DNA of 64,000 nt from Bacteroides propionicifaciens DSM 19291 = JCM 14649 (GTDB taxonomy: Bacteria > Bacteroidota > Bacteroidia > Bacteroidales > Bacteroidaceae). Under the pieces are notes generated by a model that saw only the letters and a program-made list of their open reading frames with translations, was not told the DNA's origin and searched no databases. The number at the start of each line of letters is the position of its first letter. The first letter of the stretch is position 1. The translations under genes were made by a program, and so were the position numbers. Positions 29,299 to 38,535 of the stretch are shown piece after piece. The DNA lies in NCBI RefSeq assembly GCF_000375405.1, contig NZ_AQWS01000003.1, forward strand, positions 57,386 to 121,385. Direction: 5' to 3'.

Positions 29299-29859
29299 CT
29301 ATGAAACTACTTCATATTTTTTTCGACCAATATCATAATAGTTTACTCCTCTACTGTCTATTGCAACAATAGCAGGAAAATCTTTAACTTCAAGTTTGCG
29401 AACAGCTTCTGTACCCAACTCTGGATAAGCTATTATCTCTGCATTAACTACGCATTTAGCCATTAGTGCAGCAGCTCCTCCTATTGCAGCAAAATAGATT
29501 CCACCATGTTCAACCATCTTATCAATTACTGTCTGATCGCGCAATCCTTTACCAATCATAAATCGTAATCCTTGCTCAATTAATAGAGGAGAAAACTTAT
29601 CCATTCTACCTGCTGTAGTAGGCCCTACTGAGCCTATAGGCTTACCAGGCTTTGCCGGACAAGGCCCTGCATAATATACCACAGCTCCATTAAAATCAAA
29701 AGGCAACTGCCTTCCGGCTAGAATATCATCAAAAAGCCGCTGATGCGCAGCATCACGAGCTGTATAAATCTCCCCCGTAAGATAAACCATATCACCTGCA
29801 CGCAAACTGGCAGCAGCTTCAATGGTAAGGGGGATTCTGAGTTCAATTTTATCGTACAT
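29299..29859 (-). CDS. Class I hydratase (fumarase/mesaconase type), beta subunit
   Basis: Beta subunit of a two-subunit iron-sulfur hydro-lyase. The start at 29859 is chosen because AGGAGG lies just upstream and it leaves no overlap with the alpha gene. The 186 residues show family segments: LRAGDMVYLTGEIYTARDAAH, YYAGPCPAKPGKPIGSVGPT, TTAGRMDKFSP and GIYFAAIGGAAALM. It belongs to the same family as FumA C-terminal half and TtdB. Because it ends an operon for methylaspartate breakdown, the likely reaction is mesaconate to citramalate, not the citric-acid-cycle reaction; this is inferred from position. Confidence 0.9.
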   Translation of the reverse strand: MYDKIELRIPLTIEAAASLRAGDMVYLTGEIYTARDAAHQRLFDDILAGRQLPFDFNGAVVYYAGPCPAKPGKPIGSVGPTTAGRMDKFSPLLIEQGLRFMIGKGLRDQTVIDKMVEHGGIYFAAIGGAAALMAKCVVNAEIIAYPELGTEAVRKLEVKDFPAIVAIDSRGVNYYDIGRKKYEVVS

Positions 29860-29869
29860 AATTTTCCTC

Positions 29870-30718
29870 CTATAATTTTCCTTCAGCGTGCCTTGTAGCA
29901 TGGCAGCCAATGTTTACTGCAACAGGCAAACCCGCAATATGCGTGGCTTCAGTGATTATATGGACAGCCATAGCTGTAGTACTCCCTCCAAAACCAGCAG
30001 GACCAATACCCAACTGATTAATTTGAGCCAATAAGTCTTTTTCTAGGCTAGCCAATTGCTCATCCGAATTAATAGACCCGACCTCACGCAAGAGTGCTTT
30101 TTTAGCTAAATAAGCACAACGCTCCATAGTTCCTCCTATTCCAACACCAACAATAATCGGGGGGCAAGGATTTGCTCCTGCCTCAGATATAACATCAAGA
30201 ATAAAGTCTTTTACTCCTTGCAACCCTTGGCTGGGTGTTAGCATTTTAAGCTGACTCTTGTTCTCACTGCCAAAGCCTTTTGGAGCTACAGTAATAGTCA
30301 ATTCATCGCCTGCTACAACATCATAATGAATTACTGCTGGTGTGTTGTCGTTAGTATTTATTCGCTTAAGAGGGTCAGACACAACTGATTTTCTCAAAAA
30401 ACCCTTTTCATAGCCTTGTCGGACACCTTGGTTAATTGCATCACCAATGAAGCCACCATCAAAAATAACATCTTGACCTACCCGAACAAAAACCACGGTC
30501 ATACCAGTATCTTGGCACATCGGAGAAGATTCTGTTTGAGCTATTTCTGCATTTTGTAGAAGTGTATTCAGAATATCTCGCCCCAACATCGATTTATCTT
30601 CCTTTGCTTGTTTTTCCAAACAACGTTTAATATCGGATGTCATTACACAGTTGGCCTCGATGCATAGATGTTCAACCAAAGTTATGACATCAAACAACTT
30701 AATAACTCTTGTTTTCAT
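29870..30718 (-). CDS. Class I hydratase (fumarase/mesaconase type), alpha subunit, [4Fe-4S]
   Basis: Catalytic alpha subunit carrying an oxygen-sensitive [4Fe-4S] cluster. Three cysteines stand at the spacing expected from class I fumarases: C68 in SSPMCQDTG, C185 in ANPCPPIIVG and C272 in NIGCHATRHAEG. GVGIGGTMERC and GPAGFGGSTTAMAV are further conserved segments. The 282 residues match TtdA-type alpha subunits. It overlaps the preceding P-loop gene by four bases and is followed 10 bases later by the beta gene. Fumarase activity cannot be excluded: these enzymes often accept both fumarate and mesaconate. Confidence 0.9.
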   Translation of the reverse strand: MKTRVIKLFDVITLVEHLCIEANCVMTSDIKRCLEKQAKEDKSMLGRDILNTLLQNAEIAQTESSPMCQDTGMTVVFVRVGQDVIFDGGFIGDAINQGVRQGYEKGFLRKSVVSDPLKRINTNDNTPAVIHYDVVAGDELTITVAPKGFGSENKSQLKMLTPSQGLQGVKDFILDVISEAGANPCPPIIVGVGIGGTMERCAYLAKKALLREVGSINSDEQLASLEKDLLAQINQLGIGPAGFGGSTTAMAVHIITEATHIAGLPVAVNIGCHATRHAEGKL

Positions 30719-31656
30719 AGACTATTCCGTTTAAAGAAATGAATCGTATTCCTATTCGATAAGTCACTTTCGGTATCACCAATTAACCCCACCAAACAGT
30801 AGGTATTCGTCTTTTTGTCATGCACAAAGCCTCGTATTAAATAAAAGTCCTCAATTTCTGCGGTATTTGTCATGTGGATTCTTGGTCCATCACATACTTG
30901 AACCCATTTTCCAATCTGAATATGGTCGTCATCGCAGTAAGATATTGGTAAAGCCTCAGCTATAAGTTCGTCTATACGATGTGCCAAATAGCCAAAATCA
31001 ATTTCAATATCATGTATAAACCGCAAGACGAAACCACAACGAATATCCGAACTATAATAGAACTCTGGACTAATCTCCATTTCATCTTCTAAAATACGCA
31101 TAGTTAATTCTTCGGCAGAGTGTGCCATCTTTCTATAGCGCTGCGATTGGTTAACTATTTTATAGATACTCTGAGGAAGAGGACCGAAAATACTAGGCCG
31201 TGTAACAATAATCTCCTCACCTATCCCCACAATTATATCTGCATTGACCCCTAAAGCTGGGTAGATAAGATTGAAATGCTCAATGACTACTCTCCTTTTA
31301 CGTGACAGAACCTCTTGGATAAAATCTACAATCTCATACATCTGTACGAAAGCCATGGCAAATCGCACATCAATATGATAAGAAGCCGCATCGTCTAGAT
31401 CCTCAAAGATATTACGCGCTTGCATAATTTTACGAGGACTCATCACATCATCATCGTTAGACAATTCAAGGCCAGGGAACATCCCCTTTATTAAAGAGGA
31501 TTTCCCAGATCCTGAATCGCCAACAATCCCAATTAACTTATCATTGTAATGAAGATGTTGCTGAGCAATTTGCTCACCCAGAAATATCAACCGCTCTTTA
31601 CCACGAGGAGCATAATATTGAGATGATACAGAATACTCTTGAATCAGATTACGCAT
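30715..31656 (-). CDS. P-loop NTPase-like protein of the methylaspartate operon, function unknown
   Basis: A 313-residue cytosolic protein with a Walker A motif GIVGDSGSGKSSLIKGMFPG (about residues 43-62), resembling uridine kinase or phosphoribulokinase P-loops, but I see no convincing Walker B. The second half has the segments FVLRFIHDIEIDFGYLAHRI and KWVQVCDGPRIHMTN, with His and Cys residues in an arrangement I cannot assign. Similar proteins have been labelled with an alanyl-tRNA-synthetase second additional domain, a name I recall only loosely. It overlaps the hydratase alpha gene by four bases and follows the DUF4387-like gene by two, so it is a fixed part of this operon. The role could be energy-dependent activation or a substrate-CoA step; this is open. 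Confidence 0.7.
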   Translation of the reverse strand: MRNLIQEYSVSSQYYAPRGKERLIFLGEQIAQQHLHYNDKLIGIVGDSGSGKSSLIKGMFPGLELSNDDDVMSPRKIMQARNIFEDLDDAASYHIDVRFAMAFVQMYEIVDFIQEVLSRKRRVVIEHFNLIYPALGVNADIIVGIGEEIIVTRPSIFGPLPQSIYKIVNQSQRYRKMAHSAEELTMRILEDEMEISPEFYYSSDIRCGFVLRFIHDIEIDFGYLAHRIDELIAEALPISYCDDDHIQIGKWVQVCDGPRIHMTNTAEIEDFYLIRGFVHDKKTNTYCLVGLIGDTESDLSNRNTIHFFKRNSL

Positions 31657-31658
31657 AA

Positions 31659-31976
31659 TTATAAATTAAAATCGTATTGCATTAGGGGTGCATGTTGCTG
31701 TGCACCATACACATCTGTTTCACCTAAAGCCCCTGATGGAATAGGCCGAACAATAGTTATCTTGACAGCCTTTGCAGGATCAAAATAGACCAAGCTTATA
31801 ATGTTTTTTTCGGGAATATTATAAAGAGGGGCAAAAGTGGATTTGGAGATAAACTGTGCCTCCTTTGCTCGATTATAAGTTTCAAAATCTTTGAATATTA
31901 TATCAAATGTCAATTCATATGGGCCCGAATTCTTACTCCGAATTACAGTTGCCACATCCATTAATTTTGTTTTCAT
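31659..31976 (-). CDS. DUF4387-like small protein
   Basis: A 105-residue soluble protein that I place in DUF4387: it starts TKLMDVATVIRSKNSGPYEL and continues DIIFKDFETYNRAKEA, PEKNIISLVYFDPAKAVKIT and RPIPSGALGETDVYGAQQHA. Such proteins are commonly found directly after AtuA/DUF1446 proteins, sometimes fused to them, as is the order here (19 bases apart). No catalytic residues are known. It probably forms a complex with the AtuA-like protein upstream; its role in methylaspartate breakdown is unknown. Confidence 0.8.
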   Translation of the reverse strand: MKTKLMDVATVIRSKNSGPYELTFDIIFKDFETYNRAKEAQFISKSTFAPLYNIPEKNIISLVYFDPAKAVKITIVRPIPSGALGETDVYGAQQHAPLMQYDFNL

Positions 31977-31995
31977 AGTGTATAATCCTCCTGGT

Positions 31996-33357
31996 TTAAT
32001 TTTTAATGTCTAAGTATTCGATAGGGAAAGGTAACAAAGGATCGGCGACCTTTAATAAATGATAGATGCTAAACTCAAAAACTTCTCCAACTTTACAGTC
32101 GGACGGTGAAAATGGAAAAGCTAAGTTTCCAGCAGTTGATATTCGCCCTTCATAACCGTAGTGTAACATTGTACTGCGTGTAAATCCGCAAATTGTATCG
32201 GCTAAATCTTGGGTTGGGGCAACAGCCTCAATAATAATCATCAATTCATGACTTAGGGGATTATTTAATCCTTTGAACAACGACATAACTCCGTTCTTAC
32301 CATAGATTTTAAAGTCTAAGAAGTACGACAAATCGTAATGTTTAAAGTTATCTTCAACACGCTTGCGAACATTAGCAACAATATCATCAATATTTTCTAT
32401 CATGATAGGATCTTTTGTTGCCGCACAAGAAATAGTTCTAAACCCAACGCGTCGAACTCCTTCCAGTTTTACAGTATACTCTTCAGTGGGTTCAAACTTT
32501 GTCCCAGCAACAAAAACTTTATTATCGGATATTTGCTCAAAACTCGTATTGTAAAGATTAAGCTTACCCCCTGGCCCTGGAAGTTCGTAAGGGTTAGTTT
32601 TCTCATAAAGCGTATGCGCTGCAACCGAGAGCGTCGTGCATTTACGTTCAGGAGATAACGGCTCTAAGATAAAGCCATCTTCACGCAAGTATCCAAACAT
32701 ACAATCACTTCCACTACCAGGAATACAAGTTATTGCTGCACATTCAAGAATTTTACCCAAATGGAGTGCTAATCCTTTGTCAAATCCTTCTCGAACAGCT
32801 AGGCAAGCAAATACGGATGGATCATACGATCGACCTGCCAAAATAACATCTGCACCAGAATTGAGTGCCTCGATAAAAGGCTCTTCACCCATTTGGGCAA
32901 CAATACGTACAGCTTGATCGATTGCATCTTCTGTTAATTCTTCCGCTGGGTAGAGAGGTGAGATATTACCTTTAAGAAATTCATTTCTTATAAAGTCTTT
33001 ATCAAATTCTGATTGAATGACAGCGAGTTTAAAATTAAGCTTCTTCTCTTCGGCTATTTCTTTAATAATATCAAGCGTTAGTTCCACATGAGGTCTTCCA
33101 CCAGCTCCACCTGCAGATCCGATAATTACCGGTATTTTAGCATTAATCCCTGCAGGAATCATAATTTCCAAATCTCGCTTAACTGAATTTCTATCAGTGA
33201 AAGATATTCCTGCTCCCAAGTAGTAAGGTCCTGGATCTGTTGAACCAGCATCTACAGCAATAACATGAGGTTTACGTTCCATACCTGCTTCGAAAGAGGC
33301 TAATGGAAAACCATAGCCCAAAATTGCAGTTGGTGATAATATTCTTAATTCTTTCAT
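31996..33357 (-). CDS. AtuA/DUF1446-like protein of unknown function
   Basis: A 453-residue cytosolic protein of the acyclic terpene utilisation AtuA (DUF1446) type. Recognisable segments are AVDAGSTDPGPYYLGAG, IPVIIGSAGGAGGRPHVELT, GADVILAGRSYDPSVFAC and LHLGKILECAAITCIPGSGS. The N-terminal half looks like a nucleotide- or CoA-binding alpha/beta fold. AtuA is required for geraniol/citronellol breakdown in Pseudomonas but its reaction is not established. Here the gene sits 12 bases after methylaspartate ammonia-lyase, inside a glutamate-fermenting operon, so a link to mesaconate, citramalate or their CoA esters is a reasonable guess. Confidence 0.8.
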   Translation of the reverse strand: MKELRILSPTAILGYGFPLASFEAGMERKPHVIAVDAGSTDPGPYYLGAGISFTDRNSVKRDLEIMIPAGINAKIPVIIGSAGGAGGRPHVELTLDIIKEIAEEKKLNFKLAVIQSEFDKDFIRNEFLKGNISPLYPAEELTEDAIDQAVRIVAQMGEEPFIEALNSGADVILAGRSYDPSVFACLAVREGFDKGLALHLGKILECAAITCIPGSGSDCMFGYLREDGFILEPLSPERKCTTLSVAAHTLYEKTNPYELPGPGGKLNLYNTSFEQISDNKVFVAGTKFEPTEEYTVKLEGVRRVGFRTISCAATKDPIMIENIDDIVANVRKRVEDNFKHYDLSYFLDFKIYGKNGVMSLFKGLNNPLSHELMIIIEAVAPTQDLADTICGFTRSTMLHYGYEGRISTAGNLAFPFSPSDCKVGEVFEFSIYHLLKVADPLLPFPIEYLDIKN

Positions 33358-33369
33358 GATACTAAGTAT

Positions 33370-34629
33370 TTAAAGGTTCAACTTATCGGAATATTTCTTA
33401 AGAGCTAGAATTCGGCTCATTTCATTATAGACAAGCATTACGCCTTCATCGACTCCCATACCAGGTTTTGCCAATATCTGAATAGGGGAAGTAGCCATCG
33501 CAATATGACTGCAAACTTCCGAAGAACGAGAAGTCTCATTACATGTCCCACCTAGATAGGCATCTATACCCTCTTTGTTACAGAATACAACAGCTTCTAT
33601 CGTATTGTTGATACCACCTAAATCAGGAGTTTTAATTTGGATCATGTGACCTGCCTTAGCCTTTGTGAAATCACAAATATCTTGAAGTGTATTACACCAT
33701 TCATCAGCAACAATCTTCACTTGGATATTTTGCAAATCTATCAACTCACGAAGCTCTCGCATCGCTTTAATCTGTGCTTCCTTGCTATCGAAGTCAATAG
33801 GCCCCTCAACACGGAGTTCTAATGGTGATACGAGTTCTACCAACTCTCCTAAATAAGTAGCAATTCGATCGAGATCATTATCGAAAACTATACCAAGCGT
33901 ACCATAAACATCAATATGAATCACTGGGTTATATCCAGGATAGGGTCGATGCGTATCAATACGCTTAACCAACCACTCCAAGTAAGCTTTTATTTTCTCT
34001 CCATTTGCCCCTACTTTGGTTTCAACGTTATTAAATAGTGCATGAGGCAGAACATCAACTCCTTTAATTATCATTTTATCGACATTATTGTATCTGTCAT
34101 CACCCGATTGGGCAAATATTGGAATAATGTGATCTGACATTTTTAGATCATACTCATCGGCAATGATATTAGCCATATAAGTACCTTTGGCTTTAGCAAC
34201 AGCATCAAGACAAGCTTGAGTAACACCATAACGAATAGCGGTATGATATAATTTACCTGTAGATGGACTGATTGCCTGATCTATTTCATTGGCTAAATCC
34301 TTAAAACTAGTAATCTCTTTGCCTTCATAAAGAGGAGCTATCTCTTTTTCAATTAACGGAATAAAAGTCTCTGCCAAGAAAAGAGGGTCTCGACCACAAG
34401 CACCCGAATATTGGACTGCCGCGCAGTCACCATGTGCTATTGCTCCATTTTCGAGCAAAAACAATATAGAAATCGATTCTCCCGATTGCCTAACGGACGT
34501 AAACCCAGAGGTCAAAGGATCACCAATATAAAAACAACCATCATTTTTGGCACCTTGCTTTATCGCTTTCTGGTCGTCGAAATAGAAGCCTGTCTTACCT
34601 GGTGCACATAACATTTTTAATATTTTCAT
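33370..34629 (-). CDS. mal: Methylaspartate ammonia-lyase
   Basis: Enolase-superfamily enzyme that removes ammonia from (2S,3S)-3-methylaspartate to give mesaconate. The N-terminal segment APGKTGFYFDDQKAIKQGAK and the SGACGRDPLFL loop are typical. Metal ligands appear in HIDVYGTLG, EGPIDFDS and VADEWCNT; the catalytic Lys is in MIQIKTPDLGGINN; the capping segment is GTCNETSRSSEVC. The 419 residues agree with the Clostridium tetanomorphum enzyme (413). It follows glmE directly, as in the clostridial cluster. Confidence 0.96.
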   Translation of the reverse strand: MKILKMLCAPGKTGFYFDDQKAIKQGAKNDGCFYIGDPLTSGFTSVRQSGESISILFLLENGAIAHGDCAAVQYSGACGRDPLFLAETFIPLIEKEIAPLYEGKEITSFKDLANEIDQAISPSTGKLYHTAIRYGVTQACLDAVAKAKGTYMANIIADEYDLKMSDHIIPIFAQSGDDRYNNVDKMIIKGVDVLPHALFNNVETKVGANGEKIKAYLEWLVKRIDTHRPYPGYNPVIHIDVYGTLGIVFDNDLDRIATYLGELVELVSPLELRVEGPIDFDSKEAQIKAMRELRELIDLQNIQVKIVADEWCNTLQDICDFTKAKAGHMIQIKTPDLGGINNTIEAVVFCNKEGIDAYLGGTCNETSRSSEVCSHIAMATSPIQILAKPGMGVDEGVMLVYNEMSRILALKKYSDKLNL

Positions 34630-34648
34630 AGCTTTTAGATTATAAGGT

Positions 34649-36115
34649 TTAAGTATTATCGTGTTGACGTGGACGTCCTACTAAGAATCCTTTACCGATG
34701 GCATAAACATCATCAATAACCATTTGGAAGTTTACGGGTCTGTTTTCAAACTTTCCACGCTCTTCTAACTTACTACGATGGAAATCGTGCAACTCTTTAG
34801 TAAAAGGTATGTTCCCAGCATCTAGAATACGAATAGCACCTTGGTTGTCACGTGCAGGCATAACTTTACCAGCATTAAAACGACTAGGTGCAAAAGGAAT
34901 ATCAAGTACACCTGCTTCAAAAGCGGCGATACACCCTAAAGCCAAGTCTCCCTTGCCAAGCTTCTCAACATGAGATAAGATGCACTTCATCTCAGCCTTT
35001 ATAATCTCACTCTCTTGTAAGACAGCTGGTATCTGTGTGAAGTCTTGATCTCGTAGCATAGATATGACTTGTCGGGTAGCCCGAAGCCCTGCTGCATTAG
35101 CCTCTTTAGTAGGTACACCTGCAGCCTCATGAGGTGTTTTAACAATAACTTTAGAAGCTTTAGCCAAAGCTGCAGTTGCAGCACCCCAAGAAATTACACC
35201 GAATGCTTTTGATTCATCTTGTGGGAAGCCGCCCATCCATTGGTGGAAAACGGTGGTAATCCTTACATCATGAAAACCATAAACCGCTAAATATTCTTTT
35301 GTGGCCTCACGTAATGAGCTCAATGCTGCCACATCTTGAATTAAGTTTCCACATTGTCCGTAACCAACGGTTATATCTTTCACACCTTGCTCAGCAGCCA
35401 TCAATGCTTCAATCACAGCAACACTATTAGAGATGCAGGCAGGAATAAGTGTTCCAGTCAACGGGCCAAACGGCTCCCTATTGATAGATACCCCGGCCTC
35501 TTCGTACAAACCAACTAATCGGTCGGTGTATTGCCAATGGGCAAGTGTACTCTCTAACGAATAGTTCTTAGAGTAAGGGATGTTATAAGATATTCCTCCT
35601 CCTTCATAGGAAGTGAAACCGCCAGCAATCGAAAGTTCTGTAAGCAAACGTGCATCGGGAGTACCATGACGAACTTGAACAGGACTTTTAACGCTCGAGG
35701 TAACCATTCTACAAATTTCAAGACCATAGTTTACAACAGGAAAACCATTCAACATCGATCTTCCCGACTCCTTACTTCTATTGATGCCAACCTCAGCTTC
35801 GGCATATCTATTTAAACGCGTATAGCTATCAATAGTTGTGGGCAATAAATCGGCCTCCCCTTCATCTTCAAGATACTGAAGAAGCTTAATGTGTTCATCA
35901 TAAAGAGCAACACCAGCCCGAGGTTGAATAAGTGTTACTCCTTCAGCTGTTGCACTTTGGAGCTTGGTTCCAAAGCGTTTAACATCAGGAATAGATTTTT
36001 GATAAGCAACAGCTTCATCAAAATCGACCTCCTTCCCTGTAGGCCATTGAGATAATACCTCTTTGCGCTCAGCAAAGAAATCATCTAGTGACAATTTTTT
36101 GTTTCGAATTTTCAT
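34649..36115 (-). CDS. glmE: Methylaspartate (glutamate) mutase, large subunit E
   Basis: Large subunit of adenosylcobalamin-dependent glutamate mutase, which rearranges L-glutamate to 3-methylaspartate. The TIM-barrel protein has the typical N terminus ([20 protein letters not shown]), the substrate-binding segment [46 protein letters not shown] and [17 protein letters not shown], and the [13 protein letters not shown] motif. At 488 residues it matches the clostridial subunit (483). Its start overlaps the end of mutL by 35 bases. It works with GlmS, which binds the cobalamin base-off. Confidence 0.96.
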   Translation of the reverse strand: MKIRNKKLSLDDFFAERKEVLSQWPTGKEVDFDEAVAYQKSIPDVKRFGTKLQSATAEGVTLIQPRAGVALYDEHIKLLQYLEDEGEADLLPTTIDSYTRLNRYAEAEVGINRSKESGRSMLNGFPVVNYGLEICRMVTSSVKSPVQVRHGTPDARLLTELSIAGGFTSYEGGGISYNIPYSKNYSLESTLAHWQYTDRLVGLYEEAGVSINREPFGPLTGTLIPACISNSVAVIEALMAAEQGVKDITVGYGQCGNLIQDVAALSSLREATKEYLAVYGFHDVRITTVFHQWMGGFPQDESKAFGVISWGAATAALAKASKVIVKTPHEAAGVPTKEANAAGLRATRQVISMLRDQDFTQIPAVLQESEIIKAEMKCILSHVEKLGKGDLALGCIAAFEAGVLDIPFAPSRFNAGKVMPARDNQGAIRILDAGNIPFTKELHDFHRSKLEERGKFENRPVNFQMVIDDVYAIGKGFLVGRPRQHDNT

Positions 36116-37514
36116 AGTGTTTAGTATCTAAGGTTAGTATTTTGATTTCTTGTTTTAATAAAGACAATGCGAGCTCTGGATCAACTAAGGACAATAAACC
36201 CATAGAAGCAAAAATATATTTACTATCACATAAAAACTGAGGACTCTTAGGTTTGGCATATTCATAGCTTGAAGCACTATAAAGACAACCTCGAAGAATA
36301 GATATTGGATTCTGACTATTTACGATGACACCACCAATGCCTATGACAGATGGAATATTAATTAAATCCTTTCCTGACAAAGTATAGACTTCACCCATAG
36401 GTGTGAAAGCTTTAGTATAAACCCCTACATGGCGCTCAACTGCCAGTTGAACAGCTTGACGAGCGAGAATCTGCTCTATCATGGCAGCAGTACTTGTAGG
36501 AGGAGCTATACGATTAGGTTCTTTATCACAAGCTTCGACCCACTCATTAATCTGGGTGGCTGGAATGCCTGTGGTTTTGGACAGGAGATCTAGATTGATG
36601 TTTTCAAGTAGAGAAGTCAGGCTATAACGCATACCTAAATCCCCTTCAACTGTTCGCTTACCGTAAGGTTCAGGAAGCCCTTTGTACATTACATTATCTA
36701 TCGAAGGATACCCTCTAGACATAGAATATATATCAGTAGTTGCACCACCAATATCAATAGCCATAAAGTCACCAATACCTTTGCTCTGATTAGTCCCTTG
36801 ACTTAAAAGCTCACAAGCATTAAGAACAGCCAAGGGAGTGGGTATTATTTCATACTCAGTGAGGTTTTGAACTCTACTTAGCCCTTTGGCCTGAATAATT
36901 CTAGTGATAAATAGCTTATGGATACACTCCTTAGCAGGGACTGTGTTGAGCACATTAAATTGAGGCATTACGTTATCTGTGATAATAAAGTCACGATTAG
37001 CAGCAGTAAATATATCAGCCACCTCATCACTAGCACTCTTATTACCTGCATATATAATAGCAAAAGGAACTTTGCTTTGGGCTAGACGGTGTGCATTAGC
37101 TAAAACAACGGCTTTATTACCACCATCTGTACCACCACACAACAACACAATATCGGGCTGAATTTGGGAGATTTCTTCTGCCTCTGATCTAGATATTTCG
37201 TAAGCATAGGTTTTAATTACTTTGGCACCAGCACTTGCTGCCGCCATTTTAGCAGCTTTGGCTGTTAAATCTGGAACTAAACCCAGAGCCACCATCTTAA
37301 GGCCGCCAGCTGCGCTACTACAAATCAGTAATTTATCATATTGAAATTCACCAATCTTTTGTTTCAGTGTGGATAGAGCTTTTTCAAAACCACACATCAC
37401 ATCACTAGATATAGTGGTAAAAGCAGAAGAAGTACCTAATATTTTTTTTGCTTTACCATCGATAACAGTAAGTTTGGTATAAGTACTTCCAAAATCGACA
37501 GTGAGGTAGATCAT
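36081..37514 (-). CDS. glmL: MutL/GlmL-type reactivating protein for glutamate mutase
   Basis: ATPase-fold (ASKHA) protein found between the two glutamate mutase genes and thought to protect or reactivate the B12 enzyme. Nucleotide-binding motifs are seen: [17 protein letters not shown] (phosphate 1), [15 protein letters not shown] and [15 protein letters not shown] (phosphate 2), and the C-terminal [10 protein letters not shown] (adenosine). The 477 residues are the family length. It begins one base after glmS and overlaps glmE, so the three are tightly coupled. The name MutL here has nothing to do with mismatch repair. Confidence 0.92.
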   Translation of the reverse strand: MIYLTVDFGSTYTKLTVIDGKAKKILGTSSAFTTISSDVMCGFEKALSTLKQKIGEFQYDKLLICSSAAGGLKMVALGLVPDLTAKAAKMAAASAGAKVIKTYAYEISRSEAEEISQIQPDIVLLCGGTDGGNKAVVLANAHRLAQSKVPFAIIYAGNKSASDEVADIFTAANRDFIITDNVMPQFNVLNTVPAKECIHKLFITRIIQAKGLSRVQNLTEYEIIPTPLAVLNACELLSQGTNQSKGIGDFMAIDIGGATTDIYSMSRGYPSIDNVMYKGLPEPYGKRTVEGDLGMRYSLTSLLENINLDLLSKTTGIPATQINEWVEACDKEPNRIAPPTSTAAMIEQILARQAVQLAVERHVGVYTKAFTPMGEVYTLSGKDLINIPSVIGIGGVIVNSQNPISILRGCLYSASSYEYAKPKSPQFLCDSKYIFASMGLLSLVDPELALSLLKQEIKILTLDTKHYENSKQKIVTR

Positions 37515-37515
37515 A

Positions 37516-37929
37516 TCAGTTCATTTTTAAAATTTCCTTCAATTCATCTATCGTAGTGTCAATAGTTGTTCCTGGAGGATAGATTCGAGTAAATCCCATT
37601 TTATCAAACCGCAGAGCAACATCTTCAAAGTTTTGCTTACCTACAACCAAGTTACCACCTGCTAAGAGAGGAATACCTTCCAAGCCAGCTTCATTGCATT
37701 TTTCACGGAGACCTTGGCAGTCAATCTCACCATGACCATATAAAGAGGAGACTAAAATAGCATCAGCATTGGTTTCTAAAGCAGCTTCAATAAATTCCTC
37801 TTGAGAAACCATTACGCCTAAATTGACGACTTTAAATCCTGCTTCATTTAATGCAAAAGCGATGATTTTATTACCTACAGCGTGAGCATCGGCACCAATG
37901 ACACCAGTAACAACAGTTCTTGTATTCAT
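37516..37929 (-). CDS. glmS: Methylaspartate (glutamate) mutase, small B12-binding subunit
   Basis: Cobalamin-binding subunit with the base-off/His-on motif DxHxxG as D14-A-H16-A-V-G19, followed by the flavodoxin-like segments [15 protein letters not shown] and [16 protein letters not shown] (the SxL motif) and [12 protein letters not shown] (the GG motif). His16 is the predicted cobalt ligand. The 137 residues match Clostridium MutS/GlmS. It is the first gene of the nine-gene methylaspartate operon, with about 110 bases between a candidate -7 element and its ATG. Confidence 0.96.
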   Translation of the reverse strand: MNTRTVVTGVIGADAHAVGNKIIAFALNEAGFKVVNLGVMVSQEEFIEAALETNADAILVSSLYGHGEIDCQGLREKCNEAGLEGIPLLAGGNLVVGKQNFEDVALRFDKMGFTRIYPPGTTIDTTIDELKEILKMN

Positions 37930-37975
37930 AGCAATAGTATATTAAAGTTAATATGTAGTGATAATATTACTCTTA

Positions 37976-37987
37976 ATGGTATACCAT
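37976..37987. promoter_or_regulatory. Palindrome in the glmS leader, candidate operator
   Basis: Perfect 12-bp palindrome ATGGTATACCAT, 47 bases upstream of the glmS ATG and downstream of the -7 candidate. ATGGTATA occurs again at 38144-38151 in a second imperfect dyad. It may bind a regulator; chance palindromes are common in AT-rich DNA. Confidence 0.35.
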
Positions 37988-38044
37988 AAACCAATAGCTA
38001 ATTGTGCAGCAATTGGTTTTAAAATTAGATTAAAGGTTCTACTA

Positions 38045-38052
38045 CAAACTTA
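38045..38052 (-). promoter_or_regulatory. Candidate -7 element for the methylaspartate operon
   Basis: TAAGTTTG on the minus strand fits TAnnTTTG. No clear TTTG is present at -33, which would be consistent with regulated expression. The leader would be about 110 bases. Confidence 0.45.
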
Positions 38053-38471
38053 GCATTTATTTTGACATAACATATAAATTTAGCTAATATATCACATCTA
38101 TATTTAATATAATTGCTAATATAGACGTACCTACAGGGCATCAATGGTATATAAATCGTATATACAACCATAATGATTAGGTAATAATTTCAGACAAGCT
38201 CCGTTACTAAAATGAACATATAGACACCATATCGGGGGAATGAGAGCAAATAGTATAGAAATAGAGAGTTATATCAAACACAACTAGAGTTAAACTGCAA
38301 TTATACTTTTATAGAAAAAGAATTATCAAGAATATTATTGAACAAAAACTTAGTTAATATACATTAACTTCAGAGAAAGATGAGTTACTAAATAAACAAA
38401 CTAACCCACTTAAAGTATCAGAGCATGTACACATATAAAACAAGTCTATAAAACGCTATACTATAAAGAAC

Positions 38472-38506
38472 AAAAAAAGCCTTGTCAACAAATTCGTTGA
38501 CAAGGC
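38472..38506 (-). terminator. Terminator of the nqr operon
   Basis: A perfect 11-bp stem (GCCTTGTCAAC/GTTGACAAGGC) with a 6-base loop is followed on the minus strand by seven T, 29 bases after nqrF. Confidence 0.9.
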
Positions 38507-38535
38507 CTCTAATTATATAATACGGAGGTTAATAA

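Larger units (their letters stand above)
37930..38535. other. 606-bp intergenic region between nqrF and glmS
   Basis: Very AT-rich and without a credible gene. It holds the nqr terminator (38472-38506), a -7 candidate for glmS (38045-38052) and two palindromes that share ATGGTATA: a perfect 12-bp ATGGTATACCAT at 37976-37987, and an imperfect ATGGT...ACCAT repeat at 38144-38171. The minus strand shows no B12-box (GCCACTG), so I see no cobalamin riboswitch despite the B12-dependent mutase downstream. Confidence 0.6.

Noticed and set aside
29860..29910. Longer start for the hydratase beta subunit at 29910
   Set aside because: It overlaps the end of the alpha gene, while the ATG at 29859 has a good AGGAGG just upstream.
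30715..31656. Calling the P-loop protein a uridine kinase or phosphoribulokinase
   Set aside because: Only the Walker A segment supports it; the rest of the chain does not follow either family and the operon context does not fit.
37930..38535. Cobalamin riboswitch ahead of the B12-dependent glutamate mutase operon
   Set aside because: I looked on the minus strand for the B12-box (GCCACTG) and for the paired conserved segments and saw none; the region is plain AT-rich DNA.
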